A stretch of 16,408 nucleotides of DNA, taken from assembly GCA_900547385.1 (NCBI GenBank), contig URGQ01000032.1, positions 1 to 16,408 of the forward strand, given 5' to 3'. Made by a program: the position numbers and the translations under genes. Positions within the stretch are counted from its first letter, which is position 1, and each line of letters opens with the position of its first letter. The notes beneath the pieces were generated by a model. It searched no databases. It was not told the DNA's origin and was given only the letters and a program-made list of their open reading frames with translations. This DNA comes from an uncultured Oscillospiraceae bacterium (GTDB lineage Bacteria > Bacillota > Clostridia > Oscillospirales > Ruminococcaceae). Shown one piece after another: positions 1-5,872 of the stretch.

Positions 1-66
1 CCATCAATCCCTCCGTCACGGCTGCGCCGTGCCACCTCCCTTTACACAAGGGAGGCTTTCGCCGCT
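1..66. repeat. short double-hairpin intergenic repeat
   Basis: Two perfect inverted repeats sit side by side. CACGGC (17-22) pairs with GCCGTG (26-31) around a TGC triloop, and CCTCCCTT (35-42) pairs with AAGGGAGG (48-55) around TACAC. From memory, units of this type (a CACGG-type hairpin followed by a TCCCTT-TACAC-AAGGGA hairpin) recur many times in genomes of Faecalibacterium and relatives; this was not verified here. The left end may be cut by the window edge. It has no coding potential and lies upstream of the WYL regulator's promoter. Confidence 0.6.
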
Positions 67-149
67 AGGCACCCACAAATTCAGCCCCAAAATTCTTTTG
101 CCTCCTTTTCACCACGGAAAAGCAGCCCCCCAACCTCGCCCTTTGTCCA

Positions 150-178
150 TTGTATTTCCCGGCGCGCTATGGTAAAAT
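150..178 (+). promoter_or_regulatory. candidate sigma-A promoter of the WYL regulator
   Basis: TTGTAT at 150-155, a 17-base spacer and TAAAAT at 173-178 precede the start codon at 212 by about 35 bases. The -10 matches five of six consensus bases and the -35 only three. A strong ribosome binding site (GGGAGGAGGG, 197-206) follows. Confidence 0.45.
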
Positions 179-211
179 GATGGCGTAAAATTCACCGGGA
201 GGAGGGACCCC

Positions 212-1195
212 ATGGCCCGCGCCGCCAATCAAAAGCTCAAGTGCCTGTACCTGTGGCAGTTCCTACTGCAAAATACCGATGAGGAGCACCCCGCCACCAT
301 CCCCCAAATGATCGAATACCTGGCCCAGCACGATATCCCCGCCGAGCGCAAAAGTCTCTACGATGACATCGAAGCCCTGCGCCGGTGCGGTCTGGATGTG
401 GAGTACCGCAAGGCCCAGGGCGGTGGCTACTATGTGGCCAGCCGGGAGTTCCAGCTGCCGGAATTAAAGCTGCTGGTGGATGCCGTGCAGAGCAGCAAAT
501 TCCTCTCCCTGCGCAAAAGCAATGCGCTCATCACCAAGCTGGAAAAGCTGGCCAGCCGCTACGAGGCCCAGGCCCTGCGCCGCCAGGTCTATGTCACCCA
601 CCGGGTCAAGAATATGAACGAGAGCATCTACTACAATGTGGATGCCCTGCACAGCGCCATCGCCGCCGGCAGCCGTATCACCTTCCGCTATTTCGATTGG
701 GACATCACCGGTAAAAAGAAATACCGGCACGAAGGTAAGCGCTACCAGATCAGTCCCTGGGCACTCCTGTGGGATGACGAAAATTACTACCTCGTCGGCT
801 ACGATGCCGAGCACGGGGAACGCCGCCACTACCGGGTGGATAAGATGGAAGCCATCACCCAAACCGGCGAGGAACGCCTGGGAAAAGAGCTCTTCTCCCG
901 CTTTGACCCCGCGGAATACTCCCGCAAGGTCTTTGGCATGTACGGCGGCGAGCCTCAGCAAATCACCCTGCAATTTGCCGCGAATATGGCCAATATTGTC
1001 TTTGACCGTTTCGGCCGTGATCAGGTCCTTATCCCCGCCCCGTCCGGCTTTACCATCACCGTGGAGGTGGTGCCCAGTCCGCAGTTCTTCGCCTGGCTCA
1101 CTGGTCTCGGCACCTCGGTACAGGTTCTCTCCCCTCAGCCGGTCGCCCGGCAGTTCCAGACCCACCTGCGGTCGGTCCTCGCGCTGTACGGCTGA
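212..1195 (+). CDS. WYL-domain transcriptional regulator
   Basis: A 327-residue DNA-binding regulator. Residues about 7-75 form a winged-helix region: PQMIEYLAQ is followed by a recognition-helix-like RKSLYDDIEALRRCG, and the wing contains GGGYYV. The WYL domain spans roughly 140-215, with WALLWDDENYYLVGYD (183-198) and the RHYRVDKM signature (205-212). A less conserved C-terminal extension completes the length usual for the family. WYL domains sense ligands, often nucleic acids or nucleotides, and the family controls varied targets including stress and defence genes. No target can be named from this locus, since no defence gene is adjacent. The start is fixed by the GGGAGGAGGG site 5 bases upstream. 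Codons end mostly in C, like the other + genes before about 4.8 kb. It appears to be transcribed alone, with a hairpin cluster between it and the next gene. Confidence 0.85.
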   Translation: MARAANQKLKCLYLWQFLLQNTDEEHPATIPQMIEYLAQHDIPAERKSLYDDIEALRRCGLDVEYRKAQGGGYYVASREFQLPELKLLVDAVQSSKFLSLRKSNALITKLEKLASRYEAQALRRQVYVTHRVKNMNESIYYNVDALHSAIAAGSRITFRYFDWDITGKKKYRHEGKRYQISPWALLWDDENYYLVGYDAEHGERRHYRVDKMEAITQTGEERLGKELFSRFDPAEYSRKVFGMYGGEPQQITLQFAANMANIVFDRFGRDQVLIPAPSGFTITVEVVPSPQFFAWLTGLGTSVQVLSPQPVARQFQTHLRSVLALYG

Positions 1196-1272
1196 CCCCC
1201 TCACCGGCTTTATCCTCACCCGCTAAAAATCCGGGCTCTGTCCTCGGCAAATCCCCGCAAGCCGCAGGATCG

Positions 1273-1350
1273 GGCCGCAGGCCGTTTCGGCTGCACCGAA
1301 ACACACGAGCTTCGCTCGTGTCGACGGCTCCGCCGCCGGGCCTGCGGCCC
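1273..1350. repeat. GC-rich hairpin cluster A
   Basis: Consecutive perfect inverted repeats: 1273-1283 (4-bp stem, GCA loop), 1284-1302 (7-bp stem GTTTCGG/CCGAAAC, loop CTGCA), 1303-1321 (8-bp stem ACACGAGC/GCTCGTGT, TTC loop), 1325-1335 (4 bp, TCC loop) and 1338-1350 (5 bp, TGC loop). They fill the gap between the WYL regulator and the lipid kinase. On the - strand the TTC, TCC and TGC loops read GAA, GGA and GCA, each closed by a C-G pair. No T-run follows, so this is not a classical terminator. Confidence 0.75.
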
Positions 1351-1399
1351 TCCACCCCCGCTCACCCCATCCCATTTGATGCTAAGGAGAAAACACCCC

Positions 1400-2281
1400 A
1401 TGAAAAAGCTTCTGTTTATCATCAATCCCATGGCCGGCCGCCAGCAGGCCCAAACCGACCTCTACAAAATGGTCAAGATCTTCGCCGACCACGATTATGA
1501 AGTCACCGTCTACCCCACCCGCGCCCGACTGGATTGCACCCGGAAGGTGCTGGAGGACGCCGGCCGGTTCGATCTGGTCGTCTGCTGCGGCGGCGATGGT
1601 ACCCTCAATGAAATGGTCAGCGGCATGATGCAGCGGCAGGACCGCCGCCCCATGGGCTATATTCCGCTCGGCTCCACCAATGACCTGGCCGTCAGCCTGC
1701 GGCTGCCCACCCGGGTGGAGGAAGCCGCCCTGCGGGCCGTCACCGGCAATGAGTTCCATATGGATGTCGGCACCCTCAATGACCGCTATTTCAATTACAT
1801 CGCCGCCTTCGGTGCCTTTACCGAAACCAGCTACGCCACCCCCCAGGAGATCAAAAATGCTCTCGGCCACCTGGCCTATATTCTGGAGGGCGTCAAGAGC
1901 CTGGGCAAGATCCTGCCCATCCATGTCAAAATCACCGCCGATGACGAGCAGTTCGAGGAGGATTACCTCTTCGGCGCCGTCACCAATACCATCTCCCTGG
2001 GCGGCGTCTTAAAGCTCGATCCCGAAAAGGTTCTGCTGGATGACGGCATGTACGAGCTGCTTTTGGTCAAGAATCCCACCAATGCCCTCGAAGCGCAGGC
2101 CATGCTCACCGCCCTAATGACCCAAAATTTTGATGGCCCGCTGGTCAAAATGTTCCACGCCTCGGATATCACCTTCGAATCCAGCCACGAGATCAGCTGG
2201 ACCATCGATGGCGAGTACGGCGGCACCTTCAGCCATACCCACATTCTCAATAACAAAAACGCCGTGACTCTCATCGTATAA
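1400..2281 (+). CDS. diacylglycerol kinase family lipid kinase (DgkB/YegS type)
   Basis: A 293-residue soluble lipid kinase of the DAGK-catalytic fold. Members phosphorylate diacylglycerol or related lipids at the inner face of the membrane, recycling diacylglycerol into phosphatidate. The nucleotide-binding signature GGDGTLNE is at 64-71, after KLLFIINPMAG at the N-terminus (3-13). PLGSTNDLA (89-97) corresponds to the family's P-x-GTxNDfA motif. The C-terminal beta-rich lobe ends in an IDGEYG stretch, where relatives carry a DGE signature. The ATG at 1400 was chosen over one at 1376 because AAGGAG (1384-1389) lies 10 bases upstream of it and the family begins with K-K-hydrophobic residues. 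Length is normal. The exact lipid substrate cannot be read from sequence. Confidence 0.88.
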   Translation: MKKLLFIINPMAGRQQAQTDLYKMVKIFADHDYEVTVYPTRARLDCTRKVLEDAGRFDLVVCCGGDGTLNEMVSGMMQRQDRRPMGYIPLGSTNDLAVSLRLPTRVEEAALRAVTGNEFHMDVGTLNDRYFNYIAAFGAFTETSYATPQEIKNALGHLAYILEGVKSLGKILPIHVKITADDEQFEEDYLFGAVTNTISLGGVLKLDPEKVLLDDGMYELLLVKNPTNALEAQAMLTALMTQNFDGPLVKMFHASDITFESSHEISWTIDGEYGGTFSHTHILNNKNAVTLIV

Positions 2282-2322
2282 TTTCGGAATTTTTGCCGGG
2301 ACCTGGCATCGGGCGGCATCCC

Positions 2323-2395
2323 AGCCGGCCCTCCGGGCCGGCTACGGCCCCCTGCGGGGGCCTCACGGCGGCTCCGCCGCCGGGGCTGCCGCCCC
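2323..2395. repeat. GC-rich hairpin cluster B
   Basis: Perfect inverted repeats in series: 2323-2343 (9-bp stem, TCC loop), 2346-2362 (7 bp, TGC loop), 2366-2382 (7 bp, TCC loop) and 2382-2395 (GGGGC/GCCCC with a TGCC loop). The first three read C(GGA)G or C(GCA)G on the - strand. The cluster lies 3' of both the lipid kinase (+) and the 40-residue gene (-), so it could help end transcription from either side, although no T-run is present. Confidence 0.75.
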
Positions 2396-2419
2396 CAAAC
2401 CTCTGCCCCCTGCTCCTAC

Positions 2420-2542
2420 TCAGGCAATCAGCATCGCCAGGTCCTCCTCAGCCTCCCGCTCATTATCGGCGGAAAATACAAACCGCCCGTCCTTATCGTA
2501 GACCTCCACATGGCCCCGCACAAATCTCATTTCATAGCGCAT
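2420..2542 (-). CDS. small conserved-looking protein, 40 aa
   Basis: A short gene with good local signals. The product begins MRYEMRFVRGHVEVYD, continues through GRFVFSAD and ends in an acidic helix (EREAEEDLAMLIA), which looks like a two- or three-stranded beta unit followed by a helix. I recall similar short hypothetical proteins (MRYE-RFV-GHVEVYD with a FSAD motif) in Oscillospiraceae, but cannot verify it. AAAGGGG (2557-2551 on the - strand) lies 8 bases before the ATG, and an extended -10 element sits about 30 bases upstream. Its codons favour G at the third position, the opposite of the neighbouring + genes, which matches a gene on the other replicative strand in this part of the window. 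There is no signal peptide or membrane segment. Function is unknown. Confidence 0.7.
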   Translation of the reverse strand: MRYEMRFVRGHVEVYDKDGRFVFSADNEREAEEDLAMLIA

Positions 2543-2572
2543 ATCCGGCACCCCTTTCGCTTTACTGCCTCC

Positions 2573-2581
2573 AGTATAGCA
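2573..2581 (-). promoter_or_regulatory. extended -10 promoter for the 40-residue gene
   Basis: On the - strand this reads TGC-TATACT, an extended -10 (TGn plus a 5-of-6 match to TATAAT). No good -35 is visible 16-18 bases upstream, as is usual for extended -10 promoters. Transcription would start near 2566, giving a leader of about 25 bases that contains the ribosome binding site. Confidence 0.5.
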
Positions 2582-2643
2582 GGCGTGCTGTCCCATAATC
2601 CGGACTCACATATGACACGCCCCCACCGCAAAGAGGGCCCGCC

Positions 2644-2775
2644 CCACTTTGTTTTGCGTGCACTTTTGTTTGTAAATCCAACCGTCTGAAAGCGCCTTCG
2701 CTTTTTCAAAGGCTTGCGGCCTTGCCCCGCAAACATCCCCTCCGCGCCGCCCCCGCCAGGCAGCCGCTCCTACGG
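2644..2775 (-). repeat. structured direct repeat, copy 1
   Basis: The first of two copies of an element of about 130 bases; the second starts 158 bases downstream. On the - strand each copy holds two hairpins. One is TTGCGG/CCGCAA (2713-2731). The other is AAAGCG/CGCTTT around a four-base loop (about 2691-2706). A well-conserved tail runs through TTGGATTTACAAACAAAAG. Identity is highest in the tail and around the hairpins. The - strand is drawn because base changes between copies keep the pairing there as G-U. An open reading frame crosses the element, but the differences fall mostly at first and second codon positions, so coding is unlikely. Confidence 0.75.
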
Positions 2776-2801
2776 GCATCCCATCGTGCGGCGGGCTTAC
2801 T

Positions 2802-2930
2802 CCACTTTGTTTTGCGCGCGCTTTTGTTTGTAAATCCAACCGTCTGAAAGCGCCTTCACTTTTTCAAGGGCTTGCGGCCATGCCCCGCAAGCGCCCCAAC
2901 CGCACTCCTGCCAAGCAGCCGCTCCTACGG
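2802..2930 (-). repeat. structured direct repeat, copy 2
   Basis: Second copy of the element at 2644-2775, differing by one 3-base indel and a handful of substitutions. The first hairpin extends to 7 bp (CTTGCGG/CCGCAAG). In the second hairpin the + strand CGCTTT has become CACTTT. That is a mismatch on the + strand but a G-U pair in a - strand transcript, so the stem survives. The two copies are separated by 26 bases and lie between the 40-residue gene and nfnA. Confidence 0.75.
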
Positions 2931-3090
2931 TCCCCTGCCGCGCAGCTAAGCATGACCGGCCCCTAGCCAGGCCCCCCGCTTTGGGCGGCATCCGCTCAAA
3001 AGGTCCTTACGCACTTTCCTGCGTTCTGTCTTTTCACGCCTGCTTTTTGGCGCCCTACCAATCTCACCCCCGAAAGGAAGCAATCTCTCC

Positions 3091-3936
3091 ATGAAAGCAC
3101 CCATCCTCCGCAAGGAAACCCTGGCCCCCGGCATCAGCCGCATGGTCCTCTCGGCCCCGGAAGTGGCCGCCCATGCCGCCGCCGGCCAGTTCATCATCCT
3201 CCGCCCCACCGAAAACGGCGAGCGCATCCCCCTCACCATCTCGGATTTTGACCCCAAGGCCGGAACCGTCACCATCGTCTACCAGGTAGTGGGCGGCACC
3301 ACCCTGCTGCTGGATTCCCTCCAGCCCGGTGATACCCTGCCCACCTTCGCCGGCCCTTTGGGCCGCCCCAGCCACATCGCAGGCTTCCAGAATGCCGCTG
3401 TCATCGGCGGCGGATTGGGCTGCGCCATCGCCCTGCCCACTGCCGCTGCCCTGCACCGCGGGGGCTGCCGGGTCACCGCCATCGCCGGGTTCCGCAGCGC
3501 CCAGCAGGTCATCCTGGCGCAGGAAATGGCCGCCTCCAGCGACCGCTTTCTCCTCTGCAGCGATGACGGCACCGCCGGGGAGCAGGGCTTTGTCACCGGG
3601 GCGCTGGAACGCCTTTTGCAGCAGGGCGAGCGCTTCGACATGGTTTTCGCCATCGGCCCCCTGCCCATGATGAAGGCCGTTAGTGACCTGACCGCCCGCT
3701 GGGATACCCCCTGCACCGTCAGCATGAATCCCATCATGATCGATGGCACCGGGATGTGCGGCTGCTGCCGTCTCACCGTGGGCGGGCAGGTGCGCTTTGC
3801 CTGTGTGGATGGGCCTGAATTTGACGGACACCAGGTGGATTTTGCTGAGGCCATCCGCCGCAGCCGCATTTACCGCGCACAGGAGCAGCAAAGCCGTGAA
3901 GCCGCCTGCCGTCTGCTGGGCCTGGAGCCGAAGTAA
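3091..3936 (+). CDS. nfnA: NADH-dependent ferredoxin:NADP+ oxidoreductase subunit A (NfnA / SudB type)
   Basis: The 281-residue FAD and [2Fe-2S] subunit of a two-subunit complex with the product of the next gene. NfnAB couples NADH and reduced ferredoxin to NADP+ reduction by electron bifurcation/confurcation; a close relative has been described as sulfide dehydrogenase. The FAD-binding motif is ERIPLTISD (44-52) and a nucleotide-binding AVIGGGLGCA stretch follows at 103-112. The C-terminal cluster site has Asp218, Cys223, Cys226 and Cys238. As I recall, the Thermotoga maritima NfnA cluster uses one Asp and three Cys ligands with this same spacing, which favours NfnA over PyrK, whose cluster has four Cys ligands. 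ACVDGPEFDGHQVDF near 237-251 is also typical of NfnA. The ribosome binding site AAAGGAAG lies 10 bases before the ATG. Codons are strongly C-ending. Confidence 0.87.
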   Translation: MKAPILRKETLAPGISRMVLSAPEVAAHAAAGQFIILRPTENGERIPLTISDFDPKAGTVTIVYQVVGGTTLLLDSLQPGDTLPTFAGPLGRPSHIAGFQNAAVIGGGLGCAIALPTAAALHRGGCRVTAIAGFRSAQQVILAQEMAASSDRFLLCSDDGTAGEQGFVTGALERLLQQGERFDMVFAIGPLPMMKAVSDLTARWDTPCTVSMNPIMIDGTGMCGCCRLTVGGQVRFACVDGPEFDGHQVDFAEAIRRSRIYRAQEQQSREAACRLLGLEPK

Positions 3937-4286
3937 CCCTGTATTTTCGCTGAATTTCCGCGCGGCCGGGGCGCCCGAAGGGCAGGCCGTCCGCAGGACG
4001 GCCATAGTCCGCCGCTACAAGGGCTCGCGCCGCCCCCACCCCCTGCAGGAGCCCCATCCCCAGCAAACTGCAAGCTCGCCATTTTGCTTTGCTTTTCCTC
4101 GGTGCAGCAGGTCGGCCCCGTTTTGCCTGCCCCCTGCATCGACCTTCCCCAGCCCCTTGCCGGGCCGGGAACCCGGCCGACTCCCTTGACCAAAATTTGC
4201 GCAGAAGGCTGGAACCGCCCTGCGGGCCGCCTGCCGCTTTCCATCCCATTTCCCCATAAAATCCCTACCCGAAAAGAGGAATCCCC
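3937..4286. other. 350-base gap inside the nfnA-nfnB pair
   Basis: The partner genes are usually adjacent or overlapping, so this gap is unexpected. It holds two triloop hairpins (3973-3983, GCCC/GGGC with GAA loop; 3985-4003, GGCCGTCC/GGACGGCC with GCA loop). A further GGCCGGG/CCCGGCC inverted repeat lies at 4163-4178. Otherwise it is C-rich sequence without a recognisable gene. No T-run follows the hairpins and no clear promoter precedes nfnB, so read-through from nfnA is still likely. Confidence 0.6.
3973..4003. repeat. GC-rich hairpin cluster C
   Basis: Two adjoining C(GNA)G hairpins on the + strand: a 4-bp stem with a GAA loop (3973-3983) and an 8-bp stem with a GCA loop (3985-4003). 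The inner 17 bases of the second (3986-4002) are identical to bases 10974-10990 in the gap after dpaB, the only exactly shared module noticed among the clusters. Confidence 0.7.
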
Positions 4287-5693
4287 GTGAACCAAAATCT
4301 CAATCTTTCCCCCACCGCCGCCCCCATGCCGGTACAGTCCCCGGCCGTCCGCCGCCGCAATTTTGAGGAGGTGGCTCTAGGCTATGATGAAATAACCGCC
4401 ATGGAAGAAGCCCGCCGCTGCCTCGGCTGCCCCGGCGCACCCTGCCGCGGCGGCTGCCCGGTGGGCGTCCATATCCCGCAGTTTATTGCCAAAGTCGCCG
4501 AAGGTGATTTTGCCGCCGCCTGGGAAATCCTCTCGGCGGATAATACCCTGCCCGCCGTCTGCGGCCGGGTCTGCCCCCAGGAAAACCAGTGTCAAGCCGT
4601 CTGTGTCCGGGGCAAGAAGGGCGAAAGTGTCGCCATCGGCCGGCTGGAACGCTTTGTGGCCGATTGGCACCGGGCCCAGCAGGAACCGAAGGCTCCATCC
4701 CGCACCGAAGAAAAGGGCAAAAAGGTCGCCGTGGTCGGCTCCGGGCCGGCCGGGCTGGCCTGCGCCGGGGAATTGGCCCGGCTGGGCTATTCCGTCACGG
4801 TCTTTGAGGCGCTGCACACCCCCGGCGGGGTGCTGGCCTATGGCATCCCAGCCTTCCGCCTGCCAAAGGACATCCTGCATGAGGAGATCGCCGGGCTGGA
4901 AAAGCTGGGCGTCACCATCCAGACCGACACCGTCATAGGCCGGACGATACCGGTGGAGGAGCTGCTGAAGGACGGTTTTTCGGCCGTATTCCTGGGCAGC
5001 GGGGCCGGCCTGCCCAACTTCATGGGCATCCCGGGAGAAACGCTGTGCGGTGTTTTTTCCGCCAATGAATGGCTGACCCGTATCAACCTGATGCACGCCG
5101 CCGAACCGGGGGCTGCCACCCCCCTTATGCTCGCCAAGCATGTGGTGGTCGTGGGCGGCGGCAATGTGGCCATGGATGCCGCCCGATGCGCCCTGCGCTG
5201 CGGCGCCGAGGTGACCATTGTGTACCGGCGGGGCCGGGAGGAGCTGCCTGCCCGGGCCGAGGAAGTGGAGCACGCCGAGGAGGAGGGCATCACCTTCCGG
5301 CTGCTGACCAACCCAGTGGAGATCCTGGGGGATGAAAACGGCTTTGTGACCGGGATACGGTGCGACACCATGGCCCTGGGAGAGCCGGATGAAAGCGGCC
5401 GCCGCCGCCCCGAGGTGGTGCCGGGGGCACAATTTACCCTGGACTGCGACGCGGTCATCATGGCCATCGGGACGACGCCGAATCCCCTGCTGCACCGGAC
5501 GACGGCCGGTTTGGCGGCTGACCGGCGCGGGCGGCTGACCACCGAGGAGGGCAGCTGCCGCACCTCCCTGCCGGGCGTTTTTGCCGGAGGGGATGCGGTG
5601 ACCGGAGCGGCCACCGTCATTTTGGCAATGGGGGCCGGCCGAAAGGCGGCGCAGGAAATTGACGAGTACCTGCGGAAAAACCCCTCCCACTAA
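4287..5693 (+). CDS. nfnB: NADPH-binding oxidoreductase subunit B (NfnB / SudA, glutamate-synthase small-subunit-like)
   Basis: The 468-residue partner of NfnA, carrying FAD, two [4Fe-4S] clusters and the NADP(H) site. The N-terminal cysteine sets are C45, C48, C53, C57 (CLGCPGAPCRGGCPVGVHIP) and C92, C96, C102, C106 (CGRVCPQENQCQAVC). GSGPAG at 151-156 binds FAD. GGGNVAMD near 289-296, followed by YRRGREELPAR, is the NADPH fold with its basic 2'-phosphate contact. GVFAGGDAV (430-438) is the conserved C-terminal FAD element. Length equals that of characterised NfnB. The start is GTG at 4287, supported by AGAGGA at 4275-4280. The related GltD subunit of glutamate synthase is the alternative, but the adjoining NfnA and absence of gltB argue against it. 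Third-base usage shifts from C to G within this gene. A terminator follows. Confidence 0.88.
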   Translation: MNQNLNLSPTAAPMPVQSPAVRRRNFEEVALGYDEITAMEEARRCLGCPGAPCRGGCPVGVHIPQFIAKVAEGDFAAAWEILSADNTLPAVCGRVCPQENQCQAVCVRGKKGESVAIGRLERFVADWHRAQQEPKAPSRTEEKGKKVAVVGSGPAGLACAGELARLGYSVTVFEALHTPGGVLAYGIPAFRLPKDILHEEIAGLEKLGVTIQTDTVIGRTIPVEELLKDGFSAVFLGSGAGLPNFMGIPGETLCGVFSANEWLTRINLMHAAEPGAATPLMLAKHVVVVGGGNVAMDAARCALRCGAEVTIVYRRGREELPARAEEVEHAEEEGITFRLLTNPVEILGDENGFVTGIRCDTMALGEPDESGRRRPEVVPGAQFTLDCDAVIMAIGTTPNPLLHRTTAGLAADRRGRLTTEEGSCRTSLPGVFAGGDAVTGAATVILAMGAGRKAAQEIDEYLRKNPSH

Positions 5694-5825
5694 TAGTGCA
5701 AAAACGACCTTTTTTTGCAGCCCAAAGGTTAATAATTCACTTTTTTTCACGAAAAGTTTACGAATGTGGGAAAATATGGATGGAATTTGACTAAATGCTG
5801 GATTATATTTCCTGCGAAATGGCAT

Positions 5826-5855
5826 AAAAAAAGCTCCCCGATGGGGAGCTTTTTT
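5826..5855. terminator. bidirectional intrinsic terminator
   Basis: A perfect 9-bp stem AAGCTCCCC (5831-5839) / GGGGAGCTT (5843-5851) with a GAT loop, flanked by seven A bases on one side and six T bases on the other. It works in principle in both directions and serves the converging genes nfnB (+) and the surface protein (-). Confidence 0.9.
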
Positions 5856-5872
5856 ATGCGGTTTTAGGGATT

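Larger units (their letters stand above)
2582..3090. other. gap before nfnA; no protein gene seen
   Basis: About 510 bases between the promoter of the 40-residue gene and nfnA. Apart from the two structured repeats, 2931-3090 is pyrimidine-rich sequence with no convincing promoter or hairpin. The nfnA ribosome binding site AAAGGAAG (3073-3080) closes the gap. Reading frames on the - strand are long only because the sequence is GC-rich; none has a ribosome binding site and a recognisable product. Confidence 0.5.

Noticed and set aside
2606..2991. Long - strand reading frames across the duplicated element, sharing a LSDGWIYKQK string
   Set aside because: No ribosome binding site, no known fold, and most differences between copies are at first and second codon positions, so the frames look like by-products of an RNA or DNA repeat.
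3064..4005. 313-codon - strand frame opposite nfnA
   Set aside because: Opposite a well-identified gene, low-complexity alanine/glycine-rich translation, no start signals.
4377..5825. 482-codon open frame on the - strand opposite nfnB
   Set aside because: A shadow of the GC-rich nfnB gene, whose cysteine and nucleotide-binding motifs are clear; the - strand frame has no recognisable domain and runs through the terminator.
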